This document shows positions 1-8,827 of a stretch of DNA of 64,000 nt, one piece after another. The translations under genes and the position numbers were made by a program. The notes under the pieces are model-generated. The model saw nothing but the letters and a program-made list of their open reading frames with translations, did no database searches and had not been told where the DNA came from. The stretch spans positions 620,001 through 684,000 of the forward strand of contig JADJTY010000003.1 of the NCBI GenBank assembly GCA_016710935.1. The letters are read 5' to 3'. The DNA is from Chitinophagaceae bacterium (GTDB lineage: Bacteria > Bacteroidota > Bacteroidia > Chitinophagales > Chitinophagaceae). The stretch's first letter is position 1. The number at the start of each line of letters is the position of its first letter.

Positions 1-3000
1 TATCCACTACAGAGAAAGAACCAGTTGATTTACTGCGTATACCTGTAGAACCACCATGCTCAACATCTAATTTATAAGATGGAGAAACAGTGGCACCGAT
101 ACCTACGTTACCTGTTCCATCCTGTATAACCAAACGGCTTCCGCCACCACCTAACTCAAATATTTCATAATAATCATCAGCAGGGCGGTTGCGGGTATTC
201 CACTGGCCAACACCGGCTTTCTGAAAACGCAAAGCAGCATCACCGCTTGCAGCATCAATATCCACTACAGAAAAACTTCCTGTTGACATGATGTGCGCAC
301 CGGTTGCTCCGCCATGTACTACATCTAAAGGATAAGTAGGAGCGGCAGTACCAACACCTAAACGTGAGCTTGCGTCATCCCAATACAAATTGGCATTTGA
401 TGATAGGGTTGAAGCAGAGTTCCAAAATGCAACACGGGTTGCAGCACCTGTTCCACTTACCAAACCTGCTGCTGCTGGAGTAGTCCATCTGGCTGTACCA
501 ACACCGGCACCATTATCAAACATTAATGTGCTTGTACCCTGAAAACCATCTGTCATGGTTATAGATCCGTTTACATCCATTGTGCTTATGGGCGCACCTT
601 GGTTGATACCTACATTACCGGTAGTATTCTGAATAACCATGCGGCTACCGCCACCACCTAATTCAAATATTTCTAAATTATCATCACTTGGGCGGTTACG
701 TATGTTCCATTGTCCTGCACCTGCCTTATAAAAACGCAAAGCAGCATCACCGTTATTTCCATCAATATCAACAGTAGAGAAACCAGCGCTTGACTGGCTG
801 CGGATACCGTTAGAACCTGCATGTAAAACATCCAGTTGATAAGTAGGAGCTGTTTGTGTAATACCTACAAAACCGGTACCATTATTAATAGTAACATTAG
901 CCGGTAAAGAGTTATTTCTTACAATCTGGTAGTCATTAGAAACAGGAGCATTACGTACATTCCATCTTGTGATACCTGCATTTTGATAACGCAAAGCAGC
1001 ATCGCCGTTTGCAGCATCCAGGTCTACAACTGAGAAAGCAGCAAGAGATCTTACATGCAAACCGGTTGCTCCTGGATGATTTACATCTAATGCATAAGTG
1101 GGAGCGTCTGTACCAATACCTACATTATTGCCTGGTACAGGATTTATTGCAAAAGGAGTCCATGCAGAAAGATTACTGTTGTGACCTCCAATTGTTGCTA
1201 CACCGTTTAATTCTCCCAGGATTGCAGTTGCATTTGTATTACCAAAAGCGCCACCACCTTTCCAGTTTAATGGGCTATTACCAAAACCTCTTACCATTAC
1301 ACCCTGTGCATCAGCAGTTGTTGGTCCTACAGATAATTGATGCTGGGGAGTATTAGTAGCAATACCAACGTTTCCTCCAGATGTCAAAACAAATTGGCCT
1401 GTATTTGCGTTGTTAGTAGAAAGATTTATATCGCCAGCAAAAGTGTATAGACCTACATTGTTATTGGCACCATAAACAGGAAAACCTCTTTGCAAGCCAT
1501 GGGTGGAATTACCAAGATACAAGGCGCCGCCTGTAGCACCCGGAGTACCAACTTGTATGGCTGCGTTTGTACCTACAACATCTAATTTATGATTAGGAGT
1601 AGCGGTACCAATACCCACATTAGTACCATCATCAAATATCTGTGAGTTACTTAACGTAGTTCCATTGGGATTCCATTTTGGTACAAAATTTAAAGTACCA
1701 GAACCACTTGCCAAACCTATTGCAGATGCATGCTGCCAGGTGGCATCGCCTGCCGCATTGCCTGCTAATATTTTAAATGAGTTGGGAGGATTTGGAGCAC
1801 CCTCACCAATACCTGTTAATTGTAAAGCACCAGCTGTTTGTAAAGCTTTAGCTGCAGCATTGGTGCTGGCAGCTCTTAAAGCATATCCTGTACCAGCCAC
1901 ATTAATATCTACTGCGTTGGCAGTACTGGCTGCATTGGTTGAATTGAATAAACCGGCACGGCCTAAACCGCCCTGGTTACTTTGAAGGTTATTTGAAGTA
2001 TTTGCAGCATTGGTTTGCTGAAATAAACCAGCACCATTTGTACCGCTACTGATGGCACGTACTGCCCAGCTTGCACCGGTACCGTTTGTTTCTGCACGAA
2101 GACCGTCAGCAGTACTTGCAGCATTTAATACCTGGAAGAAACCACCGCGTCCTGTTCCGGTATTGGTACCTTCTACAGAAGCACCTGAACCATTGCTGTT
2201 TCCAAATAAAGTTGAAGCAGTATTTGCCGCATTTGTATTTTGAAAAGAACCGGAATTACTTGTGTTTGAAGAACCAAAAACACCAATACCACTGGTGCTG
2301 AAACCAGCAACACCTGTAGCACTTGTACTCGTACCTTCTACACCTCCACCACTTGTACTGGTACCGGAAACACCAACACCTGTAGTACTTACACCGTTAA
2401 CGCCCCGTCCATTTGGTGCGGTACCATAAACACCCCAGCCGCTACCAGCCTGTCCGCCCCAAACACCTATACCTGAACCTCCGGTACCATTATTAACACC
2501 TTTAACAGCCGCAGAAAAACCACCCGGTGAAGTAGAAGACATGGTTCCTAAAATTGCTGTTGCATTTGCATCATTGCTTGCACTTGTACCGGTTATAGCA
2601 CCCAGTGTACCCGTAGTAGCCGAATTGGTTAAACCTAACAATTGTGTATTGGCAGGTGTTAACGTAGTGGCATTAAATGTTTTTATTAAAGGGAAAAATA
2701 TCTGTGGGTTAGGATATGTACCGGTTAAATCTCCGCCTGCAGGCCCAACAGGCGCAGCAGCAGCAGCATATAATGAATAAGGTACACTAACCAGTTGGGT
2801 AGATCCTACATTGAAATAATTTGTTCCGCCGATCGGATCAATTTCAACCTGTAAAAATTTGCTTCCGCTTCCTACTCCAAAAGCTGTCCAGTTTATACCT
2901 GCAATGGTACCGGTAGTTGTAATAGCACCGGGACTTCCCACCTGCACATTAAATAAACCAAATGCGTTGGTGGTCACGTTTCTTGTTTCTGTATAAACCG

Positions 3001-3175
3001 GAGAGCCGGTCGGGCCTCCGCTTAAAATGCTTAAACGTAAACCTATCGGCTGACTTGGCAGTACGTTTCCAACTGTATTACGAGCCACACCCTGGTAGTT
3101 CAACAGGTTGGGCGACTGTGCCACAGCGAGTAACGTAACTACAAAAGCTGTTATCGTTAATAAAATCTTTTTCAT
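1..3175 (-). CDS. Large secreted repeat protein, tail-fibre/collagen-like (3' end beyond window)
   Basis: The minus-strand frame is open from an ATG at 3175 to the window edge (1058 codons, no stop), so the C-terminus is missing. It starts with a Sec signal peptide (MKKILLTITAF...AVAQ) followed by a conserved Bacteroidota N-terminal module (about residues 20-140: SPNLLNYQGVARN, later VSVPYSLYAAAA and GDLTGTYPNP). The middle is glycine/serine/threonine-rich, built of short units such as GVxGxSTSGxGV and TNAANTxxxL. The distal half has units of about 80 residues, each with VGIGTxxPTYxLDV, a VVDID-NGDAALRF segment and WNxRNxPxxD; unit starts fall near bases 1, 250, 768 and 1013. Such proteins often carry a C-terminal tail-fibre/chaperone domain, which would lie outside. 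It probably shares a transcript with the T9SS protein 50 bp upstream. The function is likely surface or adhesive, by inference. Confidence 0.85.
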   Translation of the reverse strand, partial: MKKILLTITAFVVTLLAVAQSPNLLNYQGVARNTVGNVLPSQPIGLRLSILSGGPTGSPVYTETRNVTTNAFGLFNVQVGSPGAITTTGTIAGINWTAFGVGSGSKFLQVEIDPIGGTNYFNVGSTQLVSVPYSLYAAAAAPVGPAGGDLTGTYPNPQIFFPLIKTFNATTLTPANTQLLGLTNSATTGTLGAITGTSASNDANATAILGTMSSTSPGGFSAAVKGVNNGTGGSGIGVWGGQAGSGWGVYGTAPNGRGVNGVSTTGVGVSGTSTSGGGVEGTSTSATGVAGFSTSGIGVFGSSNTSNSGSFQNTNAANTASTLFGNSNGSGASVEGTNTGTGRGGFFQVLNAASTADGLRAETNGTGASWAVRAISSGTNGAGLFQQTNAANTSNNLQSNQGGLGRAGLFNSTNAASTANAVDINVAGTGYALRAASTNAAAKALQTAGALQLTGIGEGAPNPPNSFKILAGNAAGDATWQHASAIGLASGSGTLNFVPKWNPNGTTLSNSQIFDDGTNVGIGTATPNHKLDVVGTNAAIQVGTPGATGGALYLGNSTHGLQRGFPVYGANNNVGLYTFAGDINLSTNNANTGQFVLTSGGNVGIATNTPQHQLSVGPTTADAQGVMVRGFGNSPLNWKGGGAFGNTNATAILGELNGVATIGGHNSNLSAWTPFAINPVPGNNVGIGTDAPTYALDVNHPGATGLHVRSLAAFSVVDLDAANGDAALRYQNAGITRWNVRNAPVSNDYQIVRNNSLPANVTINNGTGFVGITQTAPTYQLDVLHAGSNGIRSQSSAGFSTVDIDGNNGDAALRFYKAGAGQWNIRNRPSDDNLEIFELGGGGSRMVIQNTTGNVGINQGAPISTMDVNGSITMTDGFQGTSTLMFDNGAGVGTARWTTPAAAGLVSGTGAATRVAFWNSASTLSSNANLYWDDASSRLGVGTAAPTYPLDVVHGGATGAHIMSTGSFSVVDIDAASGDAALRFQKAGVGQWNTRNRPADDYYEIFELGGGGSRLVIQDGTGNVGIGATVSPSYKLDVEHGGSTGIRSKSTGSFSVVD

Positions 3176-3225
3176 GTGTTATTTAGTTTTAGTTTTTAGT
3201 TTTTTTTTATCAATTTTAAAAAGGC

Positions 3226-3759
3226 TTATTTGATTTTTATAACCTTAAAGGCGCCTTTTTTAGCCACTGATGTTCCTGTTGGCTGCAGGAGAATATTCAA
3301 GAGATACATGCCTGAAGGATATTGGCTAAGGTCCCATCTCTGAATGCTACCATTGCCAAAATAATCAAACTGTCTGGTACCCACGAATCTTCCTGACTCG
3401 TCAAATAGACTCATGATTACTTTTCCTTTTTGTTTACTGAAGAAATCAATTTCAATTACATTCTGTGTTGGATTCGGTAGTATTCTTATCTCATCTTTGT
3501 CCCATACTCCGGTATTGTTTACTGTTGCCGGATTGTGGGTGTTCGGTTGCAAAATACCATTGGTAACAAAAACGTTGGAGTTGCCGTCAGTCATGGTAGA
3601 AATAGCCATAGACTCGCCAAAACTCCACTCCACACTATAATAAGTAAAAATATACTTACCACCTGTGGCGTTTAATGTTGCCGGAGTAATACTTTGTGCA
3701 AAAGAACCGAGAGAGAAAAAAATACCAACTGAAAAAAATAATAGTCGTACTTTTCTCAT
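3226..3759 (-). CDS. T9SS type A sorting domain protein
   Basis: A 177-residue secreted protein. The N-terminus (MRKVRLLFFSVGIFFSLGSFAQ) is a clear signal peptide. Residues about 23-75 form a short domain with YSVEWSFGES and VTNGILQPN, often seen in small Bacteroidota proteins encoded beside large repeat proteins. The last ~85 residues are a type IX secretion C-terminal domain: ILPNPTQN start, IDFFSKQKGKVIMSLFDESGR core, SQYPSGMYLLNI, and a basic end (FKVIKIK). The protein should cross the outer membrane through T9SS and be anchored or released. It precedes the big repeat protein by 50 bp on the same strand, so the pair probably works together at the cell surface; that partnership is inference. 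Confidence 0.85.
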   Translation of the reverse strand: MRKVRLLFFSVGIFFSLGSFAQSITPATLNATGGKYIFTYYSVEWSFGESMAISTMTDGNSNVFVTNGILQPNTHNPATVNNTGVWDKDEIRILPNPTQNVIEIDFFSKQKGKVIMSLFDESGRFVGTRQFDYFGNGSIQRWDLSQYPSGMYLLNILLQPTGTSVAKKGAFKVIKIK

Positions 3760-3974
3760 AAGCGATGTTTAAATGGTGAAAATAAGCTGGTTAATTATTA
3801 GTATTAATATACTAAATTAGGGTATATATTTGGATTCTGCAATACTTCAAAGTAGGTATTTATAAATATTTATTATTTGTGGATAAGTAAATTAATATCA
3901 ATATGTTAGTAAGCGGCCATGCAATGCCTGCCTGTTAATGATCCTGATCGGGCCTGGTTAACTGAATTGAGGAC

Positions 3975-4553
3975 CTATTTTGGAAAAACCATCCGGTAAT
4001 CTACTTTGATTTTTCCTTTGGAAATGTCATCCAGCTTGCGTTTCAGCAGTTTTCGCTTGAGTGGCTTCAGATAGTCAATGAATAGTTTGCCTTCTATATG
4101 ATCATATTCATGCAGTATGATACGGGCGGAAATCCCATTAAAGGTTCTGGTGTGAACATTGAAATTTTCGTCCTCAAATTCTATTATTAATTCTTCGTTA
4201 CGCATGATATCTTCCCTTATTTTGGGGATACTCAGGCATCCTTCATTATAAGCCCACTCCTTTCCCTTAAGGCCAATAACCCGGGCATTAATAAAAACGC
4301 CTTTAAAACCCGGTTCATCAGGATATTCGCCTTTTTCATCCTCATCCTGGTTTTCAAAAATCTGTTCACTGTCCATTACAAACAGCCTGATAGGAACATT
4401 TATCTGGGGTGCTGCCAAACCAACACCATTGCTGTTATACATGGTTTCCCACATATCTGCAATGAGTGTATCCAGACCGGGATGATCCGGGGTGATCTCG
4501 TCGCAAACCTTTCTTAAAACGGGCGAGCCATATGCTACAATTGGAAGAATCAT
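3975..4553 (-). CDS. def: Peptide deformylase
   Basis: A 192-residue metalloenzyme that removes the N-formyl group from nascent proteins in the cytoplasm. All three signature motifs are intact: GVGLAAPQ (residues 43-50), EGCLS (104-108, metal-binding Cys) and HEYDH (148-152, two metal His and the catalytic Glu). Length is typical. Between motifs I and II lies an acidic loop (NQDEDEKGEYPDEPG, about 68-82), common in Bacteroidota forms. The next gene upstream, ruvX, ends 137 bp away on the same strand. The start ATG at 4553 gives the usual MILPIVAYG beginning. High confidence. Confidence 0.97.
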   Translation of the reverse strand: MILPIVAYGSPVLRKVCDEITPDHPGLDTLIADMWETMYNSNGVGLAAPQINVPIRLFVMDSEQIFENQDEDEKGEYPDEPGFKGVFINARVIGLKGKEWAYNEGCLSIPKIREDIMRNEELIIEFEDENFNVHTRTFNGISARIILHEYDHIEGKLFIDYLKPLKRKLLKRKLDDISKGKIKVDYRMVFPK

Positions 4554-4690
4554 TCGATTTTAGATTTCAGATGTACTGATTTTAAATTTATCTGCAAATT
4601 TAGGGTTATCATTTTACTCAGGCAATCTAAAAGTGGAAATCTAAATCCTGCTTGCCGGCAGTGTATTACTTCACAATAACGGTAACAGGT

Positions 4691-5101
4691 CTACAATGTA
4701 TTCAGGTATTCCTGTAAAATAATGGTTGCTGCAATCACGTCCACATTGCCTTTAACCCGCCGGTCTTTCTTTTTCATGCCCATTTCCAGCATCGCGTCTT
4801 TAGCCATTTTGGAAGAATATCGCTCATCCACAGTTTTAAGGGGTATTGCTGGAAATTCTTTTTGTATTTTTTTAATGGCAGCTTCCACCAGTGCAGTGCC
4901 ATGCGTATCTGATTCATCCCAGTTTTTGGGCAGTCCGATGATGATGAGTTCAACTTCTTCCTGTGATAGATATTTTTTAAGCCAGGGGATGAGTTCTCTG
5001 GATTCAATAGTTTCCAATCCCGTAGCAATGATCTGTAAAGGATCAGTTACTGCCAGGCCGGTTCTTTTGCCACCGTAGTCTATGGAGAGAATTCTGGGCA
5101 T
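4691..5101 (-). CDS. ruvX: Holliday junction resolvase-like RuvX/YqgF
   Basis: A 136-residue RNase H-fold protein of the YqgF family. Members act as a putative Holliday junction resolvase and, in E. coli, in 16S rRNA pre-end processing. Visible motifs are the N-terminal SIDYGGKRTG with catalytic Asp8, the ELIIIGLPKNWD strand, KTVDERYSS and the C-terminal DVIAATIILQEYL with a further acidic ligand. Length is normal. The gene is downstream of the UbiA-like gene, separated by 76 bp that contain a degenerate inverted repeat. The start ATG at 5101 gives MPRILSIDYGG, as in homologues. Confidence 0.95.
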   Translation of the reverse strand: MPRILSIDYGGKRTGLAVTDPLQIIATGLETIESRELIPWLKKYLSQEEVELIIIGLPKNWDESDTHGTALVEAAIKKIQKEFPAIPLKTVDERYSSKMAKDAMLEMGMKKKDRRVKGNVDVIAATIILQEYLNTL

Positions 5102-5110
5102 GGTTGCTGG

Positions 5111-5198
5111 TTGATAGTTAATGGTGCATAGTTAATGGTTCATAGTTCATAGAAAGCATGGCTTTTGCGGCCATAAACTATGAACCATGACCTATGAA
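5111..5198. repeat. Degenerate inverted repeat of TAGTTCATGGT-like units
   Basis: The ruvX/ubiA gap is built from near-repeats of 'atagttaatggt' and 'tcatagttcat' in one orientation, then the complementary 'aactatgaaccat' and 'cctatgaac'. A 13-bp perfect inverted pair lies at 5135..5147 and 5176..5188. The right arm runs into the UbiA-like gene and encodes its last residues (GHGS) and stop. Seen directly in the sequence; function unknown. Confidence 0.75.
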
Positions 5199-6113
5199 CA
5201 AATCTAAAATTACAAAGATGGCGAAAACAACTGATGCAATGCCATTGGTTGTAAAGAAAGCCATATTCACTTTTTTAAGATCGTTTGGTTTTACCAATGC
5301 GTGCTGATAAATTAATAAGCCACAGAAAATCCCCACGCCGATCCAGTACCACCTTCCAAAATGACCATACATGCCGGCACTGATAATACAGGCAGCAGAA
5401 AGTACATGCAGCAAATTGGAAACCATCAATGCTTTTGATTTACCTAAAGCAGCCGGTATCGAATGCAATTGGTTGCTTTTATCAAACTCTTCATCCTGCA
5501 GGGCATAAATAATATCGAAGCCGCTAACCCAAAATAAAACGGCGAAAGAAAAAAGTATGGGCAGCAATGCAAAATGGCCGGTTACGGCCAGGTAAGCACC
5601 AATGGGTGCAAGACTTAATCCAACACCCAATACCAAATGGCATAATGCAGTAAAGCGTTTTGTATAACTATAAAACAAAACCACAAACAATGCTACCGGG
5701 GATAAATAGAAACATATTTTATTGATGAAGAAAGTGCAGACAATAAACAACAGGCAATTTGCAATTACAAAAAATAATGCATTGTTTGAGTTGATAATTC
5801 CTGCCGGAATTTCACGGACTGCAGTACGTGGATTTTTTGCATCGAAATTTTTATCGAGCCAGCGGTTGAAGGCCATGGCAGCTGAACGTGCGAAGATCAT
5901 GCAGAGGAGAACAAGTACGAACAGGTACCAATTGTATTTAAGAAATAAATAAATTTTATCCTGGTTAGAATTATTTAAAACTAAATTGTAATAAACATTT
6001 GGTATTCTATCTAAAGAAATAACTCCTAAAAAAAATCCGATCAATGCAAAGGGCATTGCAAAAATGGTGTGGGAGAATTTTACGAGACTTAGATAATTTT
6101 TTATTTTACTCAC
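5178..6113 (-). CDS. UbiA-family prenyltransferase (menaquinone/ubiquinone type)
   Basis: A 311-residue polytopic membrane enzyme of the UbiA superfamily, which attaches a polyprenyl chain to an aromatic ring. The two Mg-diphosphate motifs are present: N83RWLD87 with DAKNPRT (91-97), and GFDIIYALQDEEFD (198-211). Eight or nine hydrophobic helices are visible. Bacteroidota respire with menaquinone, so a role in quinone synthesis (a MenA- or MqnP-like step) is more likely than ubiquinone; no other quinone gene is adjacent to decide. The segment at about 35-60 is a hydrophilic loop richer in Asn than usual. The last four residues and the stop lie within the downstream inverted repeat. Confidence 0.88.
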   Translation of the reverse strand: MSKIKNYLSLVKFSHTIFAMPFALIGFFLGVISLDRIPNVYYNLVLNNSNQDKIYLFLKYNWYLFVLVLLCMIFARSAAMAFNRWLDKNFDAKNPRTAVREIPAGIINSNNALFFVIANCLLFIVCTFFINKICFYLSPVALFVVLFYSYTKRFTALCHLVLGVGLSLAPIGAYLAVTGHFALLPILFSFAVLFWVSGFDIIYALQDEEFDKSNQLHSIPAALGKSKALMVSNLLHVLSAACIISAGMYGHFGRWYWIGVGIFCGLLIYQHALVKPNDLKKVNMAFFTTNGIASVVFAIFVILDLFIGHGS

Positions 6114-6132
6114 GTGATATTTATATACTGTT

Positions 6133-6249
6133 TATAACCCTGTCGGCGGTTGCAAACCCCGACAGCGGTTTGTGAAAGGACTTTATTCGATCAACCGCCG
6201 ACAGGGCTATAAGCCGCTGTCGGGGTTGTAAGAAGCCTGCTTCTTACAA
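6133..6249. repeat. Interleaved palindromic element (order A-B-A'-B') plus 24-nt hairpin
   Basis: Arm A (6133..6152) pairs with A' (6192..6211), 19 of 20 bases; the core is CCCTGTCGGCGGTTG. Arm B (6155..6168, aaccccgacagcgg) pairs perfectly with B' (6213..6226). The order A-B-A'-B' is interleaved, a pseudoknot-like topology. A and B' are also similar, so two separate hairpins (A-B, A'-B') are an alternative fold. Next to it is a palindrome with 11-nt arms (TTGTAAGAAGC at 6226..6236). The element overlaps the 3' end of the SpoU methyltransferase gene and supplies its last codons. Confidence 0.8.
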
Positions 6250-6742
6250 TTTCCCACAACACAACACCGGCTGCCGTTGCAATATTTAATGAATGCTTCA
6301 TGCCCAACTGCGGTATTTCAATACAGCCATCGCATTGCAACATGGTTTCCTGTTCTACACCGGTTACTTCATTGCCAAAAATAACTGCAATTTTTTCATT
6401 TGGTTCGAAATGCAAATTTTGCAGCTTCAGGCTGTTTACTGCTTGCTCAATGGCATAAACTTTATAACCATTTTCTTTTAGTGTTTTAATAGCTTCAGTT
6501 GCATTGGCAAAATGTTTCCAGTCAACACTTTCCTCGGCACCCAGGGCTGTTTTTTTTATTTCTTTATGCGGAGGTACACAGGTATATCCGGTTATGTAAA
6601 TGGCTTCCAGTAAAAATGCATCGGCGGTGCGGAACACACTGCCTACATTGTATGCACTGCGTATATTTTCCAACACTGCAATCAACGGCGTTTTTTCAGA
6701 CTGTTTGAATTCTTCCACCGTTTTGCGGTTTAGTTCGTCCAT
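6191..6742 (-). CDS. TrmH/SpoU-family RNA 2'-O-methyltransferase
   Basis: A 183-residue SPOUT methyltransferase, SAM-dependent, acting on tRNA or rRNA ribose. Motif 1 is ENIRSAYNVGSVFRTADA, motif 2 is VIFGNEVTGVE and motif 3 is IPQLGMKHSLNIATAAGVVLWE; these build the trefoil-knot SAM pocket. The start chosen is ATG 6742 (MDELNRKTVEEF). A longer in-frame start at 6883 would add 47 residues with no family resemblance, read across a GC-rich palindrome. After the normal end (EIVRSRL) the last residues (LTTPTAAYSPVGG) come from the palindromic element downstream. A second family member is at 51383..51970. The exact substrate cannot be read from sequence. Confidence 0.9.
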   Translation of the reverse strand: MDELNRKTVEEFKQSEKTPLIAVLENIRSAYNVGSVFRTADAFLLEAIYITGYTCVPPHKEIKKTALGAEESVDWKHFANATEAIKTLKENGYKVYAIEQAVNSLKLQNLHFEPNEKIAVIFGNEVTGVEQETMLQCDGCIEIPQLGMKHSLNIATAAGVVLWEIVRSRLLTTPTAAYSPVGG

Positions 6743-6760
6743 TGAAAGTTTAAGACCCGT

Positions 6761-7000
6761 CCCCCCAAGGGGGGAGTTAGCAGCAGTATAATATTTTTGA
6801 GTGAATTTATTTTGCAAGAATAGAAGTGGAATTAAATTATGAAAGTTGTATTTAAAATTGTTGAATGATGGTATGTAGTACAAGTAAGTCCCGATAGCTG
6901 TCGGGACAACGATGTTGAGTTAAGAATAAAAAGTTTGTCCCCAAAAAAACAGGTGATCTCCTATTCAATATTCTCCCCAGTTCCTCCGTCGCGGCGGAGG
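6761..7000. repeat. Three different GC-rich palindromes in the trmH-like/pyrG gap
   Basis: The 267-bp gap holds three unrelated dyads. At 6761..6774 is CCCCCCAAGGGGGG (perfect). At 6888..6907 are arms GTCCCGATAG/CTGTCGGGAC, with one wobble mismatch. At 6983..7000 is CCTCCG-N6-CGGAGG, close to the pyrG stop. Each resembles short dispersed palindromes common in Bacteroidota genomes; related copies occur elsewhere in this window (11594, 13612, 30780, 63951). The dyad at 6983 could help terminate pyrG transcription, but lacks a clean T-tract. Confidence 0.6.
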
Positions 7001-7009
7001 CGGAGGGGG

Positions 7010-8659
7010 TTAAATCATCTCACTCTGCAACAAAGGATTTTTTACAGCATCTCTTTTATCGGCAAAGGCTTTTGCAGCTTTTATAAAATGTACAAATATC
7101 GGCTGCGGATTTTCTACCGTGCTTTTTAGTTCAGGGTGATATTGTACACCAATAAAGAATGGATGATCCTTCAGTTCTACAATCTCCACCAATCCCGTTC
7201 CCGGATTTTTTCCACTGGGGGTTAAACCGGCATTTTCAAAGTTGGTAATATAGTTATTGTTAAACTCCCAGCGATGACGGTGGCGTTCACTTATTTCTGT
7301 AGTGCCATAAATTTTATGAGCCAGACTGCCTTCCTTAATTTCACAGGGGTATGCACCCAGCCGCATGGTGCCACCCAGGTTTACAATACTTTTCTGTTCT
7401 TCCATCAGGTCAATAACCGGGTGGGCAGTGGCTTTGTCCATCTCTGTAGAGTGTGCATCTGTCCAGCCCAGCACATTTCTTGCAAATTCAATAACAGCCA
7501 TTTGCATGCCCAGGCAAATACCAAAGAATGGCAATTTGTTTTCCCTGGCATATTTTACTGCAATGATCTTTCCTTCTACACCCCGGTTGCCAAAACCAGG
7601 GGCTACTAACAGTCCGTCCAGGTCTTTCAGTTTTTCCTGCACGTTTTCATCAGTAATAAATTCGCTGTGCACATTTACGATCTGCACTTTACATTCGTTG
7701 ATGGCACCTGCATGTATAAAAGATTCCAGGATAGATTTGTAAGCATCCTGCAACTCAATATATTTTCCAATAAGGCCAATGGTGACTTTACTTTGCGGGT
7801 ATTTCAATTTTTCTAAAAATGCACGCCACTTAGTAAGTTCGGGTGCGGCATAACCATTGATCTGTAATTTTTTCAGCACAATAACATCCAGGCCTTCCTG
7901 CAACATTTTTAATGGCACTTCATAAATGGTGCTTGCATCCATGGCCTCAATAACTGCATTGGGTTTTACATTGCAGAAGAGTGCAATTTTTTTCTTTAGC
8001 TCATCATTAAGCGGATGCTCGGTACGGCAAACAATTACATTGGGATGCACGCCTTCCTGGCTCAGCATACGTACACTATGTTGCGTGGGTTTTGTCTTTA
8101 ATTCCTTTGCAGCTTTTAAATAGGGAATCAGCGTAAGATGCACCACCATGCAGTCTTCTTCGGGTAGTTCCCATTGAATCTGGCGAACGGCTTCTACAAA
8201 AGGAAGGCTCTCAATATCACCCACGGTACCGCCAATTTCTGTAATTACGATATCATATTTGCCGCCCTTGCCCAGCAACAACATGCGGTTCTTTATTTCA
8301 TCTGTTATATGTGGAATTACCTGCACGGTTTTGCCCAAATAATCGCCGGCTCTTTCTTTATTGATTACGGTTTGGTATATGCGGCCGGTGGTAACATTAT
8401 TGGCCTGTGAGGTTGGGATGTTTAAAAAGCGTTCGTAATGGCCCAGGTCAAGATCGGTTTCGGCACCATCATCAGTTACATAGCATTCGCCATGTTCGTA
8501 TGGGTTTAAGGTACCGGGATCGACGTTGATGTAAGGGTCAAATTTTTGTATGGTTACTTTTAAACCCCTTGCCTGCAGCAGTTTTGCAAGAGATGCAGCA
8601 ATAATGCCCTTGCCTAATGAGGAAGTAACACCGCCGGTTACAAAAATGTACTTAGCCAT
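7010..8659 (-). CDS. pyrG: CTP synthase
   Basis: A 549-residue enzyme making CTP from UTP, ATP and glutamine. The N-terminal amidoligase domain opens with FVTGGVTSSLGKGI (P-loop) and contains DPYINVDPGTLNPYEHGE and GGTVGDIES. The C-terminal class I glutamine amidotransferase domain has the nucleophile-elbow GICLGMQ and the QYHPE His-Glu pair. Length is standard. It is followed by the palindrome-rich gap before the SpoU gene, and preceded by 168 bp to proC. Cytoplasmic, pyrimidine biosynthesis; allosteric GTP activation is a family property. Confidence 0.98.
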   Translation of the reverse strand: MAKYIFVTGGVTSSLGKGIIAASLAKLLQARGLKVTIQKFDPYINVDPGTLNPYEHGECYVTDDGAETDLDLGHYERFLNIPTSQANNVTTGRIYQTVINKERAGDYLGKTVQVIPHITDEIKNRMLLLGKGGKYDIVITEIGGTVGDIESLPFVEAVRQIQWELPEEDCMVVHLTLIPYLKAAKELKTKPTQHSVRMLSQEGVHPNVIVCRTEHPLNDELKKKIALFCNVKPNAVIEAMDASTIYEVPLKMLQEGLDVIVLKKLQINGYAAPELTKWRAFLEKLKYPQSKVTIGLIGKYIELQDAYKSILESFIHAGAINECKVQIVNVHSEFITDENVQEKLKDLDGLLVAPGFGNRGVEGKIIAVKYARENKLPFFGICLGMQMAVIEFARNVLGWTDAHSTEMDKATAHPVIDLMEEQKSIVNLGGTMRLGAYPCEIKEGSLAHKIYGTTEISERHRHRWEFNNNYITNFENAGLTPSGKNPGTGLVEIVELKDHPFFIGVQYHPELKSTVENPQPIFVHFIKAAKAFADKRDAVKNPLLQSEMI

Positions 8660-8827
8660 AAAAAATAATTTACCAACCCTTCCCTTATTTTTTGGGAAAG
8701 CCGGTTGCCGTTAATAAATATGACCAGAAGAATTTGGGATTAAATCTTGGAGGTCGTGTAAAGATAGGAGGAATATTTGGAGGGATGAAATTTGGAACCG
8801 CAATTTTAAGAAAACTATGAAAAAAAA

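Noticed and set aside
1..1260. Regular ~245-bp periodicity suggesting a CRISPR-like or satellite array
   Set aside because: The unit is coding, imperfect and far longer than CRISPR repeats; it reflects protein modules.
1009..2780. Several plus-strand open frames in the repeat gene
   Set aside because: They are low-complexity antisense shadows of the minus-strand repeat protein; no start signals or family resemblance.
6743..6883. Longer N-terminus for the SpoU methyltransferase
   Set aside because: The extra 47 residues are read across a GC-rich palindrome and do not resemble the family; the ATG at 6742 fits.
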